This document shows, piece after piece, positions 48,802-57,421 of a DNA stretch of 64,000 bases. Under the pieces are notes generated by a model. It was given only the letters and a program-made list of their open reading frames with translations, made no database searches and was not told the DNA's origin. Where the stretch lies: NCBI RefSeq assembly GCF_002128425.1, contig NZ_NESS01000007.1, forward strand, positions 63,555 through 127,554, given 5' to 3'. Numbering within the stretch: position 1 is the stretch's first letter; every line of letters starts with the position of its first letter. Both the position numbers and the translations under genes were made by a program. Origin of the DNA: Gottfriedia acidiceleris (GTDB taxonomy: Bacteria > Bacillota > Bacilli > Bacillales > Bacillaceae_G).

Positions 48802-49275
48802 ATGTCAAATTGGAAGACTGCATTATTTGAGTTACAAAAAACAGATATGTCTTTTTCAACATTTAATGAAGTAAGAGCTGATAATTTAGACTTTAATAAT
48901 GTAAGCTTGGCGAATTCGAAATTTACAAATGCAAACATGAGAAATCTCGAATTAAATGACGTGAATTTATTTGGAGCTCAAATTTCAGATGTTAATTTAT
49001 CTAATACTAAAATAAAAAATGGTAATTTAAGAGATTTAGTAATTGATCATGTACATTTAGCTGGTACAAGCTTCCGTAATATTGTCATTCCGGATGACAT
49101 AAATCTTGATGATAAATCTAATTCTATTAAATTTGAGAAGTGCAATTTAAAAAATAGTCAGTTCACGGACTGTGATTTAAGTAATATCGAAATTAATAAT
49201 TGTAATTTATCAGGATTTAAAATTAATGGCATTTTAATTGAAGATTTGTTAAATAGTTATAGTCAAAGAAAGTAG
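48802..49275 (+). CDS. Pentapeptide-repeat-like protein
   Basis: 157 aa. Degenerate pentapeptide repeats A(N/D)LXX run from about residue 20 to 70 and again 110-145 (for example SKFTNANMRNLELNDVNL), which should form a right-handed quadrilateral beta-helix. No membrane segment. Functions in this class range from gyrase mimicry to unknown; nothing here decides. AGGAGGAG precedes ATG. Single gene sharing a bidirectional terminator with the DUF2935 gene. Confidence 0.85.
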   Translation: MSNWKTALFELQKTDMSFSTFNEVRADNLDFNNVSLANSKFTNANMRNLELNDVNLFGAQISDVNLSNTKIKNGNLRDLVIDHVHLAGTSFRNIVIPDDINLDDKSNSIKFEKCNLKNSQFTDCDLSNIEINNCNLSGFKINGILIEDLLNSYSQRK

Positions 49276-49380
49276 TGAATTAAATTAGGAATATCTCTTT
49301 TTACTTACTCACGAACCTATTATGAATACGGATTTTTATATTTTTGCTTTTTCCAAATATGTTATATTTCAACGGCCATT

Positions 49381-49414
49381 AAAAAAAGAATCTTTAATTA
49401 GATTCTTTTTTCGT
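49381..49414. terminator. Bidirectional terminator
   Basis: AAAAAGAATCT/AGATTCTTTTT with T runs on both strands, between convergent genes. Confidence 0.88.
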
Positions 49415-49438
49415 GTCTATTTTGGTAATTTATTGTTC

Positions 49439-50257
49439 TTAATGGTCGTCCAGTACAATATTTCTATTTCCATTCCCTGTTAACTGTGCTTCGAACGCGT
49501 CAATTATATGCAAAAATCGATCTGCTTCTCTAAATACATGGTCTGCTAGTAGTGGGTGAATGATACTTTTAATTCTGCATGCTTCTATTAGGTCACGAGC
49601 TGTTTTCTTAAAATCTCTAAGTGATTTTACCGATACACGATTTTCATCAAGGAATTGGTCAAGTATAGGAACAGTTTCCGATTGTGGTCTCATTGATTCT
49701 AAATCTACGGCTTGGTATAGAAGCTGATCAAAATCATGGCTAAATTCCCTCGCTTGATCTACTAATTTTCTTTCTGACGGATCTAGTAAATGTCCGATAA
49801 ATTTTGCATGATCTGCCATAATTCTTAAAAAGAAAACATTTTCCTGGATAATTGCAGCAGGTAGCGGTTGAAGTTGACCATTATTTAATTCAGTCAAGCG
49901 ATTTGCAAAATAAGCTGCTTCTCTACTTGTATGGTCAACTAATAAAGGAAAGTTATTTCCAGTTATTTTACAAGTTAGGAGTAGATTAAGAATTTTTCGC
50001 TTATACGCCCAAATCATTGAAGCTGCTTGATGAACCTCATTATTAAACTGTTTAATTTGCTGAGGATCCGTTTGAAGCGAAAAAGATTGGGCTTTATTTC
50101 CAATCCCTTCAAAGATTTGATAAAATTGGTCTGCTTCTTGAATTAACTCAGTATCATCACAATTAAAGCCTAATTTAAGAAATAGGGAATGCTCTTTCAT
50201 TATCCTTGACCAAAACTGAATCTCATCTAAAGAACGTGCTATAAATGCATCCGACAA
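49439..50257 (-). CDS. DUF2935 protein
   Basis: 272 aa, helical, containing two similar four-helix-bundle-like halves. Each half has an E-IQFWSRIMKEHSLFL / FFLRIMADHAKFIGHLLDP type segment (starts near 12 and 143) and HTSREAAYF / HVFREADRFL (near 112 and 248). The repeated Glu and His could bind metal. The family (DUF2935) is common in Bacillus and Clostridium; role unknown. TTG start after AGGAGGGG. Confidence 0.85.
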   Translation of the reverse strand: MSDAFIARSLDEIQFWSRIMKEHSLFLKLGFNCDDTELIQEADQFYQIFEGIGNKAQSFSLQTDPQQIKQFNNEVHQAASMIWAYKRKILNLLLTCKITGNNFPLLVDHTSREAAYFANRLTELNNGQLQPLPAAIIQENVFFLRIMADHAKFIGHLLDPSERKLVDQAREFSHDFDQLLYQAVDLESMRPQSETVPILDQFLDENRVSVKSLRDFKKTARDLIEACRIKSIIHPLLADHVFREADRFLHIIDAFEAQLTGNGNRNIVLDDH

Positions 50258-50380
50258 TCGGACCCCTCCTAACATAATTCATTTCACTTTCTAATATATT
50301 GTTGAAAAAATGAATTATTACAGATACGTCTTTATTAAGGTAGAATAGCTATTAGACTTCTAAAATTTATATTAAGTTTA

Positions 50381-50414
50381 TAAAAAAAGCATTACTTCAA
50401 TAGAAGTAATGCTA
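50381..50414 (-). terminator. Terminator of the DoxX/flavoprotein unit
   Basis: On the minus strand AGCATTACTTC/GAAGTAATGCT with a 4-nt loop is followed by seven T. It is intact although the gene before it is broken. Confidence 0.9.
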
Positions 50415-50435
50415 AATTAGTTATATACTCATAGA

Positions 50436-50999
50436 TTATGATTTCAAAATATCATGATCAACATATCGTTTACCATCTAATTGACTAATAACATTAATCG
50501 CAACTTTTGCTCAATCATCTGCTGTAATAATTGTATGAACACTTGTTCCTGCAATAGTTCCCGCTGCCTATACTCCTTCAATATTTGTTTTACCAGTCGA
50601 ATCTACATCAAATACGGTCTTTATGCGAGGTTCTGTTCCAGCTTTTGTGTTTAGTCCCACATTTTCAGCTAATTCCACACTTAAGCCTGTAGCTACAATG
50701 ACTTGATTAGCTTCATACGTTGCTGTTTCAGTTTCAATATTGAAGCCATTTTCTGTACTCACCATTGTTTTGACAGTATTTTGGATAATTTCAGCTCCAA
50801 ATTTTCTAATTTGATTTTTTCCTGTTTCTATTAAACCTGGACCTGTAATTTCTGAAACCCCATAATGATTTTCAATCCATGCTTTTTTCGTAATACTCTT
50901 GTCGTTGTCTAGAACTAAAGTTTTTTTACCAGCTTTTGCAGCAAATAAAGCAGCACTTGCTCCCGCCGGTCCGGCGCCGATAATTACGATATCATACAT
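50436..50999 (-). pseudogene. Short thioredoxin-reductase-like flavoprotein with two in-frame stops
   Basis: Read through, the frame encodes 187 residues. It starts MYDIVIIGAGPAG (FAD-binding GxGxxG) and ends KRYVDHDILKS. A TAG stands at codon 144 (complement of 50568-50570), in the place of an aromatic residue before AAGTIAG, the second FAD motif. A TGA stands at codon 163 (50511-50513). The sequence after both stops is still family-like and in frame, with no indel. No clear ribosome binding site precedes the ATG. The gene follows doxX, a frequent pairing. Recent pseudogene is most likely; read-through or sequencing error are alternatives. Confidence 0.8.
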
Positions 51000-51064
51000 T
51001 TTTAAAGTACTGTTATTTTTATTCTGTCGTCGCCTTATTAATCCCTGCATAAATTAATCGCAAA

Positions 51065-51439
51065 TTACTTAAACCCCGGGAAATTCGAGAGATCAGAATA
51101 ATTAATCCATAAAAGTACAAACGCAATAATACCTAATAATAATATAGTAAAAGTTTGTTTAAACGAATCCTTAACACGGATATGTGATATTATTCCACCG
51201 ATTGCCACAACACCTAATAATAATCCACCCGCTGGAACCCAACTTTCTTCCCAAAATCCAATAATCAACGCAGCTGCTCCAACTAATTCTACTAATCCTG
51301 TAATTACTCTAAACCATTGTGCTAATTTCAAGTGATTAAAACTTTCAACACTCGTTTTTGAACCAAAAACTTTTCCTAACCCAGCAATTAAAAACATAAG
51401 AGCTAATAAAATTTGCAAGATAATTGATAAAATATCCAT
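51065..51439 (-). CDS. DoxX family membrane protein
   Basis: 124 aa with four membrane helices. DoxX family: FLIAGLGKVFGSKTSVESFN near 16-35, WFRVITGLVELVGAAALIIG near 43-62. DoxX-like proteins accompany redox partners; here the next gene is the broken flavoprotein 65 bp downstream. AAAGGGGTGA precedes ATG. Confidence 0.87.
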   Translation of the reverse strand: MDILSIILQILLALMFLIAGLGKVFGSKTSVESFNHLKLAQWFRVITGLVELVGAAALIIGFWEESWVPAGGLLLGVVAIGGIISHIRVKDSFKQTFTILLLGIIAFVLLWINYSDLSNFPGFK

Positions 51440-51711
51440 TTTTTTATCACCCCTTTATTTATATATATGCAATTGAAAAAAGCACATATTACTAAAAAAG
51501 TAACTATTCAATCTAAAATTTTGATTAGAATGTTTATTAAAATCAGAAATAATGAGTACCTTATTCTTCTTTTTTATAGGCTCTGTTAATGTAGATTATT
51601 TATTTTCTTATTGGACTAAATGGGCAGATTAGTTGAATTAGGAATGTGAATACTTTTTTCGAATTATGTATTAAAATATTTAATACAGAGTAGAAAAGAG
51701 GCTAGAATTTA

Positions 51712-51963
51712 ATGAAAGAAACAATCACTAAGTCAAAAATAGTTTTAATACTGGCAATCTTGTCATTTTTTGTACCAACAAGAGGTATAGTATTCGCTTC
51801 AATTGGTGTAACAATTGCTAGTATTAGTTTTGTTTTATCAATAGAGAATAGAAGATTAAAGCAAGAAGGGAAATGGTTTGCTCGCTCAGCTATGATTTTT
51901 AGTATTGTATCCCTATTATTACACTCTCCTCACGCATGGAGTATTGACAAGATACTTCAGTAA
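51712..51963 (+). CDS. Small hypothetical membrane protein
   Basis: 83 aa with two or three hydrophobic segments (about 10-44 and 57-72) and a basic linker ENRRLKQEGKWFARS. It loosely resembles DUF4190-type proteins but cannot be assigned. AGAGGCT lies upstream of ATG. The 270 bp before it (51440-51711) show no gene. Confidence 0.6.
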   Translation: MKETITKSKIVLILAILSFFVPTRGIVFASIGVTIASISFVLSIENRRLKQEGKWFARSAMIFSIVSLLLHSPHAWSIDKILQ

Positions 51964-52157
51964 TATCTTCCTTTGATTTTCAAACAAATGTGTAATAAAG
52001 TATACAACTAGTCGCACACGCATGCGTTAGTTGAACAACAATGGAGCTGAATGATTGTAGTTATTATAAAAGTGGGGTATAAACCTAACACAAAGTGAGA
52101 AAACGAGAATAAAATGGGATTATGACATTTAACTATATTTTGAAGGGATGTAATGTT

Positions 52158-52376
52158 GTGTATCGTATGCCAAACAATCTCAAACAAGAAACTTTGTCTC
52201 AGGTTCAACCTTGGGTACAGTATGGCTTAAAAGAAGCCCAAAAAACATCTATTCCTCATGCGATGATGGAAATTGCAGCTATTTCCTATCTGATGGGTAA
52301 AGGATATGATCCTCGGACGGCACATCAAATAGTTGAATCATGGGAAGTTGGTGAAATGTTTCGTCTGAGATACTAA
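52158..52376 (+). CDS. Small hypothetical soluble protein
   Basis: 72 aa, start GTG after GAAGGG (an ATG three codons later, MPNNLK, is possible). Body helical: WVQYGLKEAQKTSIPHAMMEIAA and KGYDPRTAHQIVESWEVGEMF. It has the look of a conserved small Bacillus protein, but I do not recognise a named family. Confidence 0.65.
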   Translation: MYRMPNNLKQETLSQVQPWVQYGLKEAQKTSIPHAMMEIAAISYLMGKGYDPRTAHQIVESWEVGEMFRLRY

Positions 52377-52569
52377 ATCTCTTTACTAAGATCTTTGTTT
52401 TAACGAACGGTTCACCACTGTGAATGGAATATAATTCTTATTCTATAGTAGATATGAATGTATTTAGTAATTTTCAAGCTAGCATAATGGTAATATTAAA
52501 TGGACCTGCTCAAGTTTCACTAAAAAACCATAAAGTATTATGATTTCGAATCTTTAGGTGGTGAATTTG

Positions 52570-52752
52570 ATGAGTGTATTCGATAACTTTTATCGTTCTC
52601 CAGGTCCAAGCTGCGGATGTGGTGGGCAGAGCAGTGGATATGTTCAAGGATATCCAATTTATAGCCAAAGTGGTTATTTGCATGGAGGTTATTATAATCC
52701 CTATGGAAGAAGATGGCAATTTATTCCAGGGATAGGATGGGTTGTAATCTAA
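52570..52752 (+). CDS. Small Gly/Tyr-rich protein, spore-coat-like
   Basis: 60 aa. Rich in Gly, Tyr and Ser with a CGCGG cluster (CysGlyCys near residue 15-17) and an aromatic end WQFIPGIGWVVI. Such composition is common in small spore-coat proteins of bacilli, but no specific family is recognised. TAGGTGG lies 8 nt before ATG. A strong terminator follows. Confidence 0.65.
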   Translation: MSVFDNFYRSPGPSCGCGGQSSGYVQGYPIYSQSGYLHGGYYNPYGRRWQFIPGIGWVVI

Positions 52753-52808
52753 CAAAAAATATAACTGATTTGGAGAGCTTATCTCCTAATCAGTTATATT
52801 TTTTGTTA
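52753..52808 (+). terminator. Terminator of the 52570 gene
   Basis: AAAATATAACTGATT pairs with AATCAGTTATATTTT, followed by TTG. Confidence 0.85.
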
Positions 52809-52968
52809 GGCATTGAGAAAAGTGGGCAACAGTTCAAAATATTGTACGCAACATAAATTTGTATGCGAAATTAGTAGAAAGTATCGCACTTAACGGCAGG
52901 TTTGTAGAAGAAGGATATTCCATTACGGAATAGAATATAAATAAAATGTTTGATAAGGGGGGATATAG

Positions 52969-53502
52969 TTGTCAATTTTAAAAGGAATGGGAAATTACAT
53001 TATTCGTACGGGAAAAATAGAAGATGCTGAAGTAATTTTAGACATACAAAAATCGGTAATTTGCGAAAGTGAATATCTTATTGCCTATCCAGAAGAGTTT
53101 ACTAAAACGCCATCACAACAGAGAGAATGGATACAGAGCATATTAGAAAATGAAAACGAAACTATTATTGTTGCAGAAAAAGATGATGAAGTTATAGGGT
53201 GGATTGTATTTGAAAGTACCCAAAACAGGAAACGATTGTCACATACAGGTTCTTTTGGAATGTTAATCAGAAACAAATACAGGGGAATGGGAATTGGGAA
53301 AATGCTGCTCCAAATTTTATTAGAATGGGCAGAAAACAATCCTTTAATTGAAAAAGTAAGTTTAGGAGTCTTTTCAACTAATCATAGGGCAATTTCTTTG
53401 TATAAAAAAATGGGGTTCATTGAAGAAGGACGTAAAATTAACGAATTTAAATTTGATGAAAATAAATATGTGGATGATATTCTAATGTATAAATTGGTTT
53501 AG
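52969..53502 (+). CDS. GNAT family acetyltransferase
   Basis: 177 aa, GNAT fold. EVIGWIVFEST (near 74-84), the acetyl-CoA loop IRNKYRGMGIGKMLLQ (near 101-116) and NHRAISLYKKMGF (near 139-151) are all present. TTG start after GGGGGGAT. Substrate unknown. It is a single gene with its own palindromic terminator; the 160 bp before it contain no clear promoter. Confidence 0.87.
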   Translation: MSILKGMGNYIIRTGKIEDAEVILDIQKSVICESEYLIAYPEEFTKTPSQQREWIQSILENENETIIVAEKDDEVIGWIVFESTQNRKRLSHTGSFGMLIRNKYRGMGIGKMLLQILLEWAENNPLIEKVSLGVFSTNHRAISLYKKMGFIEEGRKINEFKFDENKYVDDILMYKLV

Positions 53503-53613
53503 TCGTTTATGACACCGAAGAAAATAGGAAAAAATATAGTAATTGTTCTAAAAGTGCAAGATTGTGAGAAAATGTACTCAAACTAACGGGTACTTTAGAA
53601 GTATAATAGTTTC

Positions 53614-53645
53614 TAAAGGTTGTCTAATTAGACAACCTTATTTTA
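53614..53645 (+). terminator. Terminator of the GNAT gene at 52969
   Basis: The palindrome AAGGTTGTCTAATTAGACAA-CCTT is followed by ATTTTAG. The T tract is weak. Confidence 0.65.
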
Positions 53646-53701
53646 GTTCAAAAATCAATATTTAAACTTAAGTGAGCCTTTTTATAAAAAATTTGATCAA
53701 A

Positions 53702-53725
53702 ATAAAAAAGCAGTGTTACCTGCTA
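53702..53725 (-). terminator. Terminator of the Rrf2 gene
   Basis: On the minus strand AGCAGGTAACACTGCT is followed by TTTTTATTTT. Confidence 0.65.
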
Positions 53726-53771
53726 TTTAATTTAGTACTTATAATTTTTTATCTAATTATTAAATTACATT

Positions 53772-54209
53772 TTAATCCTTAAAAAAGTCAATTCGATTCA
53801 TAACATCTTCAATTGTAAATCGCTTTAAATAATCTAAAGCCTTGCGTTCGGCTTCAAATAATATTCTTTCTATTTCTAAATCTAATTGTTCCCCAGCTTC
53901 ACCACAGTCAACTGAAACTTCTTGTTCTATGGGACCATTATTAACAGCAGTATAGATTTCACCTAATGTAATTGAGTCAATCGCCTTTTTTAAAATATAT
54001 CCGCCTTCACGACCACCTTTGGACTCCACAATACCTGCTGAGGATAAAGATTGCATTACTCTTCGCATGAATGTCGCATGGGAATCCACTTGCTCTGCGA
54101 TCATTGCACTTGATAACATACCACCACTATTTGCCAACCAAACTATTGCATGAACTGCTATTTTAAAACGAGGTGGACCAATATTGACACCTCTGTTTGC
54201 ACTACTCAT
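53772..54209 (-). CDS. Rrf2-family regulator
   Basis: 145 aa. Winged helix of the Rrf2 type: LSSAMIAEQVDSHATFMRRV (near 32-51) and GIVESKGGREGGYIL (near 59-73). Only one Cys (in DCGEAGEQ) remains where IscR and NsrR carry three for an Fe-S cluster, so it should sense something else, like the YwnA group. TAGGAGTGG precedes ATG. The target is not obvious; NAT lies next to it on the same strand. Confidence 0.88.
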   Translation of the reverse strand: MSSANRGVNIGPPRFKIAVHAIVWLANSGGMLSSAMIAEQVDSHATFMRRVMQSLSSAGIVESKGGREGGYILKKAIDSITLGEIYTAVNNGPIEQEVSVDCGEAGEQLDLEIERILFEAERKALDYLKRFTIEDVMNRIDFFKD

Positions 54210-54382
54210 TGCTTTCCACTCCTATATTTACTTGGTTGAATGCTTATTAAGCAAATGATAGAACATTAAATTTTCATAGGCAATAGTATGGTTAGAAGAA
54301 AGGTATTAGCAATTTTTACCATTAATTACTCAACAATTTGTTCAAAGAAGATATTTCCTAAAAAATCGTAAATCTTTTATTA

Positions 54383-55159
54383 TTAAAGACCAAAATGTTG
54401 CTTTGCTAATTCCCTATATCTCATTTCATCAATACCCTCTTTCGTTACTACACCGTTAATCCATTGTGTGAAAGATGTATTCGTTAAAGTTTTATTCCCC
54501 TCATTTGTCAGTTGAGTAATTAAAGGATTTTTATTAAATGGAGATTCCTCGTGCTCAGCGATAATTGTCTGAATCTCATTAAATTCGGACACATCTGAAA
54601 TTATGTCGCGTGAATCAAATGCATATCCAATTCTCCAATTAGGATCTTTATGTTTTAGTTTTAACAGCAATACATAATCCCCGTATTCTGTGTCCTCTTT
54701 TTTAATTCGAAACTCACCATTACTAGAAGTTATCTTCTCACCGGTAAAGGGAACTGCTTTTAAAGGAAGATTCGCTCCAAATCCCGTATCAATTAAGTAT
54801 GTTTCTTTATTTTGTGTTAATAGGATTGTGACATGTGTTCTTCCAAAAGTAGGATATTTTTGAGCAACATTGTCATAAACAACCCCTCTTGCTAACCTCA
54901 CGTTAAAACCATTTTCAAGAAGAAATAAATACAGTAATGAATTCAATTCATAACAGAGACCGCCTTCATTTTTTACTAATAGTTTACTAATTAAATTTTC
55001 TCGAGTGATCCCATTCGTTTTATTTTCTATAATACAAAGATTTTCAAAAGGTATATTTTTTGCTGTTTTTTCAAGAATGATATTTAAATTATCAAAATTT
55101 ATCACTTCATCATCTCGTAAACCAATTCTTTTTCGAAACATTAAATTAAGCTCGCTCAT
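54383..55159 (-). CDS. nat: Arylamine N-acetyltransferase
   Basis: 258 aa. It transfers acetyl from acetyl-CoA to arylamines or arylhydrazines in the cytosol. The Cys-His-Asp triad is complete: Cys69 in EGGLCYELN, His109 in GRTHVTI and Asp124 in IDTGFG. CAGGAGGA precedes ATG. Single gene. Confidence 0.93.
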   Translation of the reverse strand: MSELNLMFRKRIGLRDDEVINFDNLNIILEKTAKNIPFENLCIIENKTNGITRENLISKLLVKNEGGLCYELNSLLYLFLLENGFNVRLARGVVYDNVAQKYPTFGRTHVTILLTQNKETYLIDTGFGANLPLKAVPFTGEKITSSNGEFRIKKEDTEYGDYVLLLKLKHKDPNWRIGYAFDSRDIISDVSEFNEIQTIIAEHEESPFNKNPLITQLTNEGNKTLTNTSFTQWINGVVTKEGIDEMRYRELAKQHFGL

Positions 55160-55274
55160 TAATTATTCCTCCTGCCTCACCAAACTTTTAATCAATAATA
55201 CCATTTAAGTTTATAAGCTTAAAAAAAATAAGCTGCAAAAGCAACTTCATGGTGTTGAAAATTTAGACTGTCTC

Positions 55275-55691
55275 TTATAATCTCTTTTCAAAATAATATT
55301 GATTATACCCTTTTGGATGATCCTCAATTTTTCCAAATACTTTAAAACCGTGTTTCTTATAAAATTTTGGAGCTTGAAAACTAAATGTATCTACTTTAAT
55401 AAGGCGACATCCATTTTCAATTGCAAATTCTTCCATTTGATTGATTAATTGACTACCAAAACCTTCATGTCTATACTCCTCTGACACCCATAAGAAGTCT
55501 ATAGATAAATGGTGCCAATACATCCTTCCCGTAATTCCACCTACTATTTCCTCTTGTTCATTTCTAACGACAAAGCTTATATTTTCAGACGGTGCTACCA
55601 ACTCATTTGGAAGGTTTTTAGCATTAAATTCAATTACTTTTTTTCTAATAAAATCACTATCCTCTTGAATCCATTGTTGTACTATTTTCAT
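55275..55691 (-). CDS. GNAT family acetyltransferase
   Basis: 138 aa. EIVGGITGRMYWHHLSIDFL (near 49-68), the cofactor loop EYRHEGFGSQLINQ (near 76-89) and FYKKHGFKVFG (near 110-120) identify it. Substrate unknown. GGGAG lies 11 nt before ATG. Confidence 0.86.
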   Translation of the reverse strand: MKIVQQWIQEDSDFIRKKVIEFNAKNLPNELVAPSENISFVVRNEQEEIVGGITGRMYWHHLSIDFLWVSEEYRHEGFGSQLINQMEEFAIENGCRLIKVDTFSFQAPKFYKKHGFKVFGKIEDHPKGYNQYYFEKRL

Positions 55692-55742
55692 AATAATTTT
55701 ACTCCCGTTATAAATATTTGTATTTTAGATCTTTTTTATAAA

Positions 55743-56033
55743 TTACTGATTTCGAACTGCATAACCAAGCCAGCCAATTAAAAAATAATTTGGTGAAATT
55801 AATAGTAGCAAATACCAAGTATTATATTTTTTTCGCATTAGAAATACAGCGAATAAATATAAACCTGGAAATATTAATCCCCAAATAAAAAATAATGGCG
55901 TTGCTGCTAAATATAGTGACATTGGTGTGAATAAAAAGGTTGAAATGATAAGTAAGTAAGGTTTCTTTAAAACTAAAGATAATAGTGATAAGAAAATAGA
56001 GAGAATCGTAAAAGGCCAAAATAATATCAGCAT
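55743..56033 (-). CDS. Hypothetical membrane protein
   Basis: 96 aa with three or four hydrophobic segments covering nearly the whole chain (LILFWPFTILSIFLSLLSLV at the start). Not recognised. ATGGAGGT lies 6 nt before ATG, which selects this frame over an overlapping frame on the same strand. It lies about 50 bp upstream of the GNAT gene on the same strand. Confidence 0.65.
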   Translation of the reverse strand: MLILFWPFTILSIFLSLLSLVLKKPYLLIISTFLFTPMSLYLAATPLFFIWGLIFPGLYLFAVFLMRKKYNTWYLLLLISPNYFLIGWLGYAVRNQ

Positions 56034-56127
56034 ATTTTACCTCCATATGGTAGTACATTCTCTAAATATCTCTATATTCCTTTAGTAGTAAAACTATTCT
56101 TAATCTAGAACCTAGTGTTAAGTTATA

Positions 56128-56160
56128 AATAAAAAAACCTTCAAAAATAAGAAGGTTTTA
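56128..56160. terminator. Hairpin, possible minus-strand terminator
   Basis: AAAACCTTC/GAAGGTTTT with T runs on both strands. On minus it could end AraC transcripts that read through the small plus-strand gene. Confidence 0.5.
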
Positions 56161-56204
56161 ATCTTTATCTTATGGTATAATCTTCCAAAAGGAGTGAAAT
56201 TAAT

Positions 56205-56384
56205 ATGCATAATGTGTTTTTTCCTCTATTTTCAATCATACCGATTTTGTTTTACATAGCACCTTTTGTTTTTATGATTTGGTTTCTTTTAAAATTCCTA
56301 AAAATTCAACAAGAAAAAAATCAAATTCTTAAAAGCATTTCAGATAAACTCGATCACTCAAATAACAATAATTCAGAAACTTGA
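56205..56384 (+). CDS. Small membrane protein, 59 aa
   Basis: A short frame with AAAAGGAGTGA 8 nt before ATG: MHNVFFPLFSIIPILF..., one or two membrane segments (residues 4-32), then a charged helix QQEKNQILKSISDKLD. TATAAT at 56176-56181 could be its -10. Its stop codon forms the base of a terminator hairpin. It is antisense-free and compact, and looks real; function unknown. Confidence 0.7.
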   Translation: MHNVFFPLFSIIPILFYIAPFVFMIWFLLKFLKIQQEKNQILKSISDKLDHSNNNNSET

Positions 56385-56409
56385 AAGAGCGTATGCTCTT
56401 TCTTTTTTA
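56383..56409 (+). terminator. Terminator of the 59-aa gene
   Basis: GAAAGAGC/GCTCTTTC with a 4-nt loop, then TTTTTT. Confidence 0.85.
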
Positions 56410-56411
56410 AT

Positions 56412-57284
56412 TTATTTTTTAGAAACTGGTATCCATATTTCACTTTTAAAAGTTGGTGACGTGATGTTCTTTTGTTCATTCCATAAAATTTCAGGACCTT
56501 CTACTTGATTGTAATTTGAAGATGGAAACCATTCAGAATAAATTCGTCCCCAAACTTCTTGCAATGCATCTGGAAATTTTCCAATCGCTTCGAATACTGC
56601 CCATGTAGATGCGGGAACTTCAAGTTGAATCAACTCCTTTGGACAGTCATTTGTAGTGGCAACACCAATATAATGATCAAGCTCTCCTTTTTCTTCCATT
56701 CTTCCTTCAGAAAAATTTGTTGATGCACTTATTATGCCACTCGGTTCAATATTTGAGAGTTCTTTTAGTTTCGTTATTTTTTCCATCGTTAAAGTTTTCC
56801 ACATGGATGCAATTTCCGGATTAACTCCATTAAAAATAATCGGAACCCTCTTTTTTATTCCTACGATTTTAAATGCCTCTTTTTCTTCAATACGATAGTT
56901 CATTTCATTTCCCCCTTTAATTGACAATTGGAAGGTCATTCGTGGAAATGCTTTAAGCGAATTGCCGTTATTTCTAGCTTCCGACGGTTTAATTCCATGT
57001 AAATTTTGAAAGGCTCTCGTAAAGGAATCCGGAGAATTGTATCCGTATTTTAAAGCAATATCAATTATTTTTTTGTTATGATCTTTAAGTTCAAACGCTG
57101 CAACTGTAAGACGGCGACGACGTATATACTCCGATAGAGAAATTCCAGCAAGAAACGAAAACATTCTTTTAAAATGATACTCAGAACAAATAGCCCGTCT
57201 AGAAAGCTCTTTATTGTCAATCTCACTTGTCAGATTTTCTTCAATATATACTAGAGCATCATTCATATTCTTTAACAAATCCAT
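56412..57284 (-). CDS. AraC regulator with GyrI-like effector domain
   Basis: 290 aa. An N-terminal AraC/XylS double helix-turn-helix (about 10-105: [16 protein letters not shown] and [16 protein letters not shown]) is followed by a GyrI-like/BmrR-like ligand-binding domain (about 130-290). This is the Rob/SoxS-style layout of drug-sensing activators. GAAGGAGG precedes the ATG of MDLLKN. It lies downstream of an MFS drug-efflux-type gene on the same strand and may be involved in its control, but that gene also has a divergent TetR. Confidence 0.9.
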   Translation of the reverse strand: MDLLKNMNDALVYIEENLTSEIDNKELSRRAICSEYHFKRMFSFLAGISLSEYIRRRRLTVAAFELKDHNKKIIDIALKYGYNSPDSFTRAFQNLHGIKPSEARNNGNSLKAFPRMTFQLSIKGGNEMNYRIEEKEAFKIVGIKKRVPIIFNGVNPEIASMWKTLTMEKITKLKELSNIEPSGIISASTNFSEGRMEEKGELDHYIGVATTNDCPKELIQLEVPASTWAVFEAIGKFPDALQEVWGRIYSEWFPSSNYNQVEGPEILWNEQKNITSPTFKSEIWIPVSKK

Positions 57285-57376
57285 TTCATAACCTCCTTCA
57301 TCAATAGAATAACAGGAATTAAATGAACCAATCCGACATTTCATGCAATGTTATGTAGGGTGTTCGAACTTGCTAT

Positions 57377-57408
57377 TTTTAAAGGGAGCCACATTAAGTA
57401 GCTCCCTA
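57377..57408 (-). terminator. Weak terminator of the MFS gene
   Basis: On the minus strand GGGAGC/GGCTCCC is followed by TTTAAAAA; the T tract is short. Confidence 0.5.
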
Positions 57409-57421
57409 AATTTATAACCTA

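Noticed and set aside
42549-50414. Nearly identical terminator hairpins at 42549 and 50381 as a mobile repeat
   Set aside because: Only the short AGCATTACTTC stem is shared, with no flanking similarity. Short AT-rich terminator stems recur by chance.
51550-51600. 19-codon frame starting at an ATG in the gap before 51712
   Set aside because: No ribosome binding site precedes it and the gap has other random frames of similar length.
55822-56058. 78-aa minus-strand frame overlapping the 96-aa membrane protein
   Set aside because: The ribosome binding site ATGGAGGT fits the other frame at 56033, and this frame has no site of its own.
57300-57400. tRNA-like GTTCGAACT at about 57363
   Set aside because: No surrounding cloverleaf arms or acceptor stem can be built around it.
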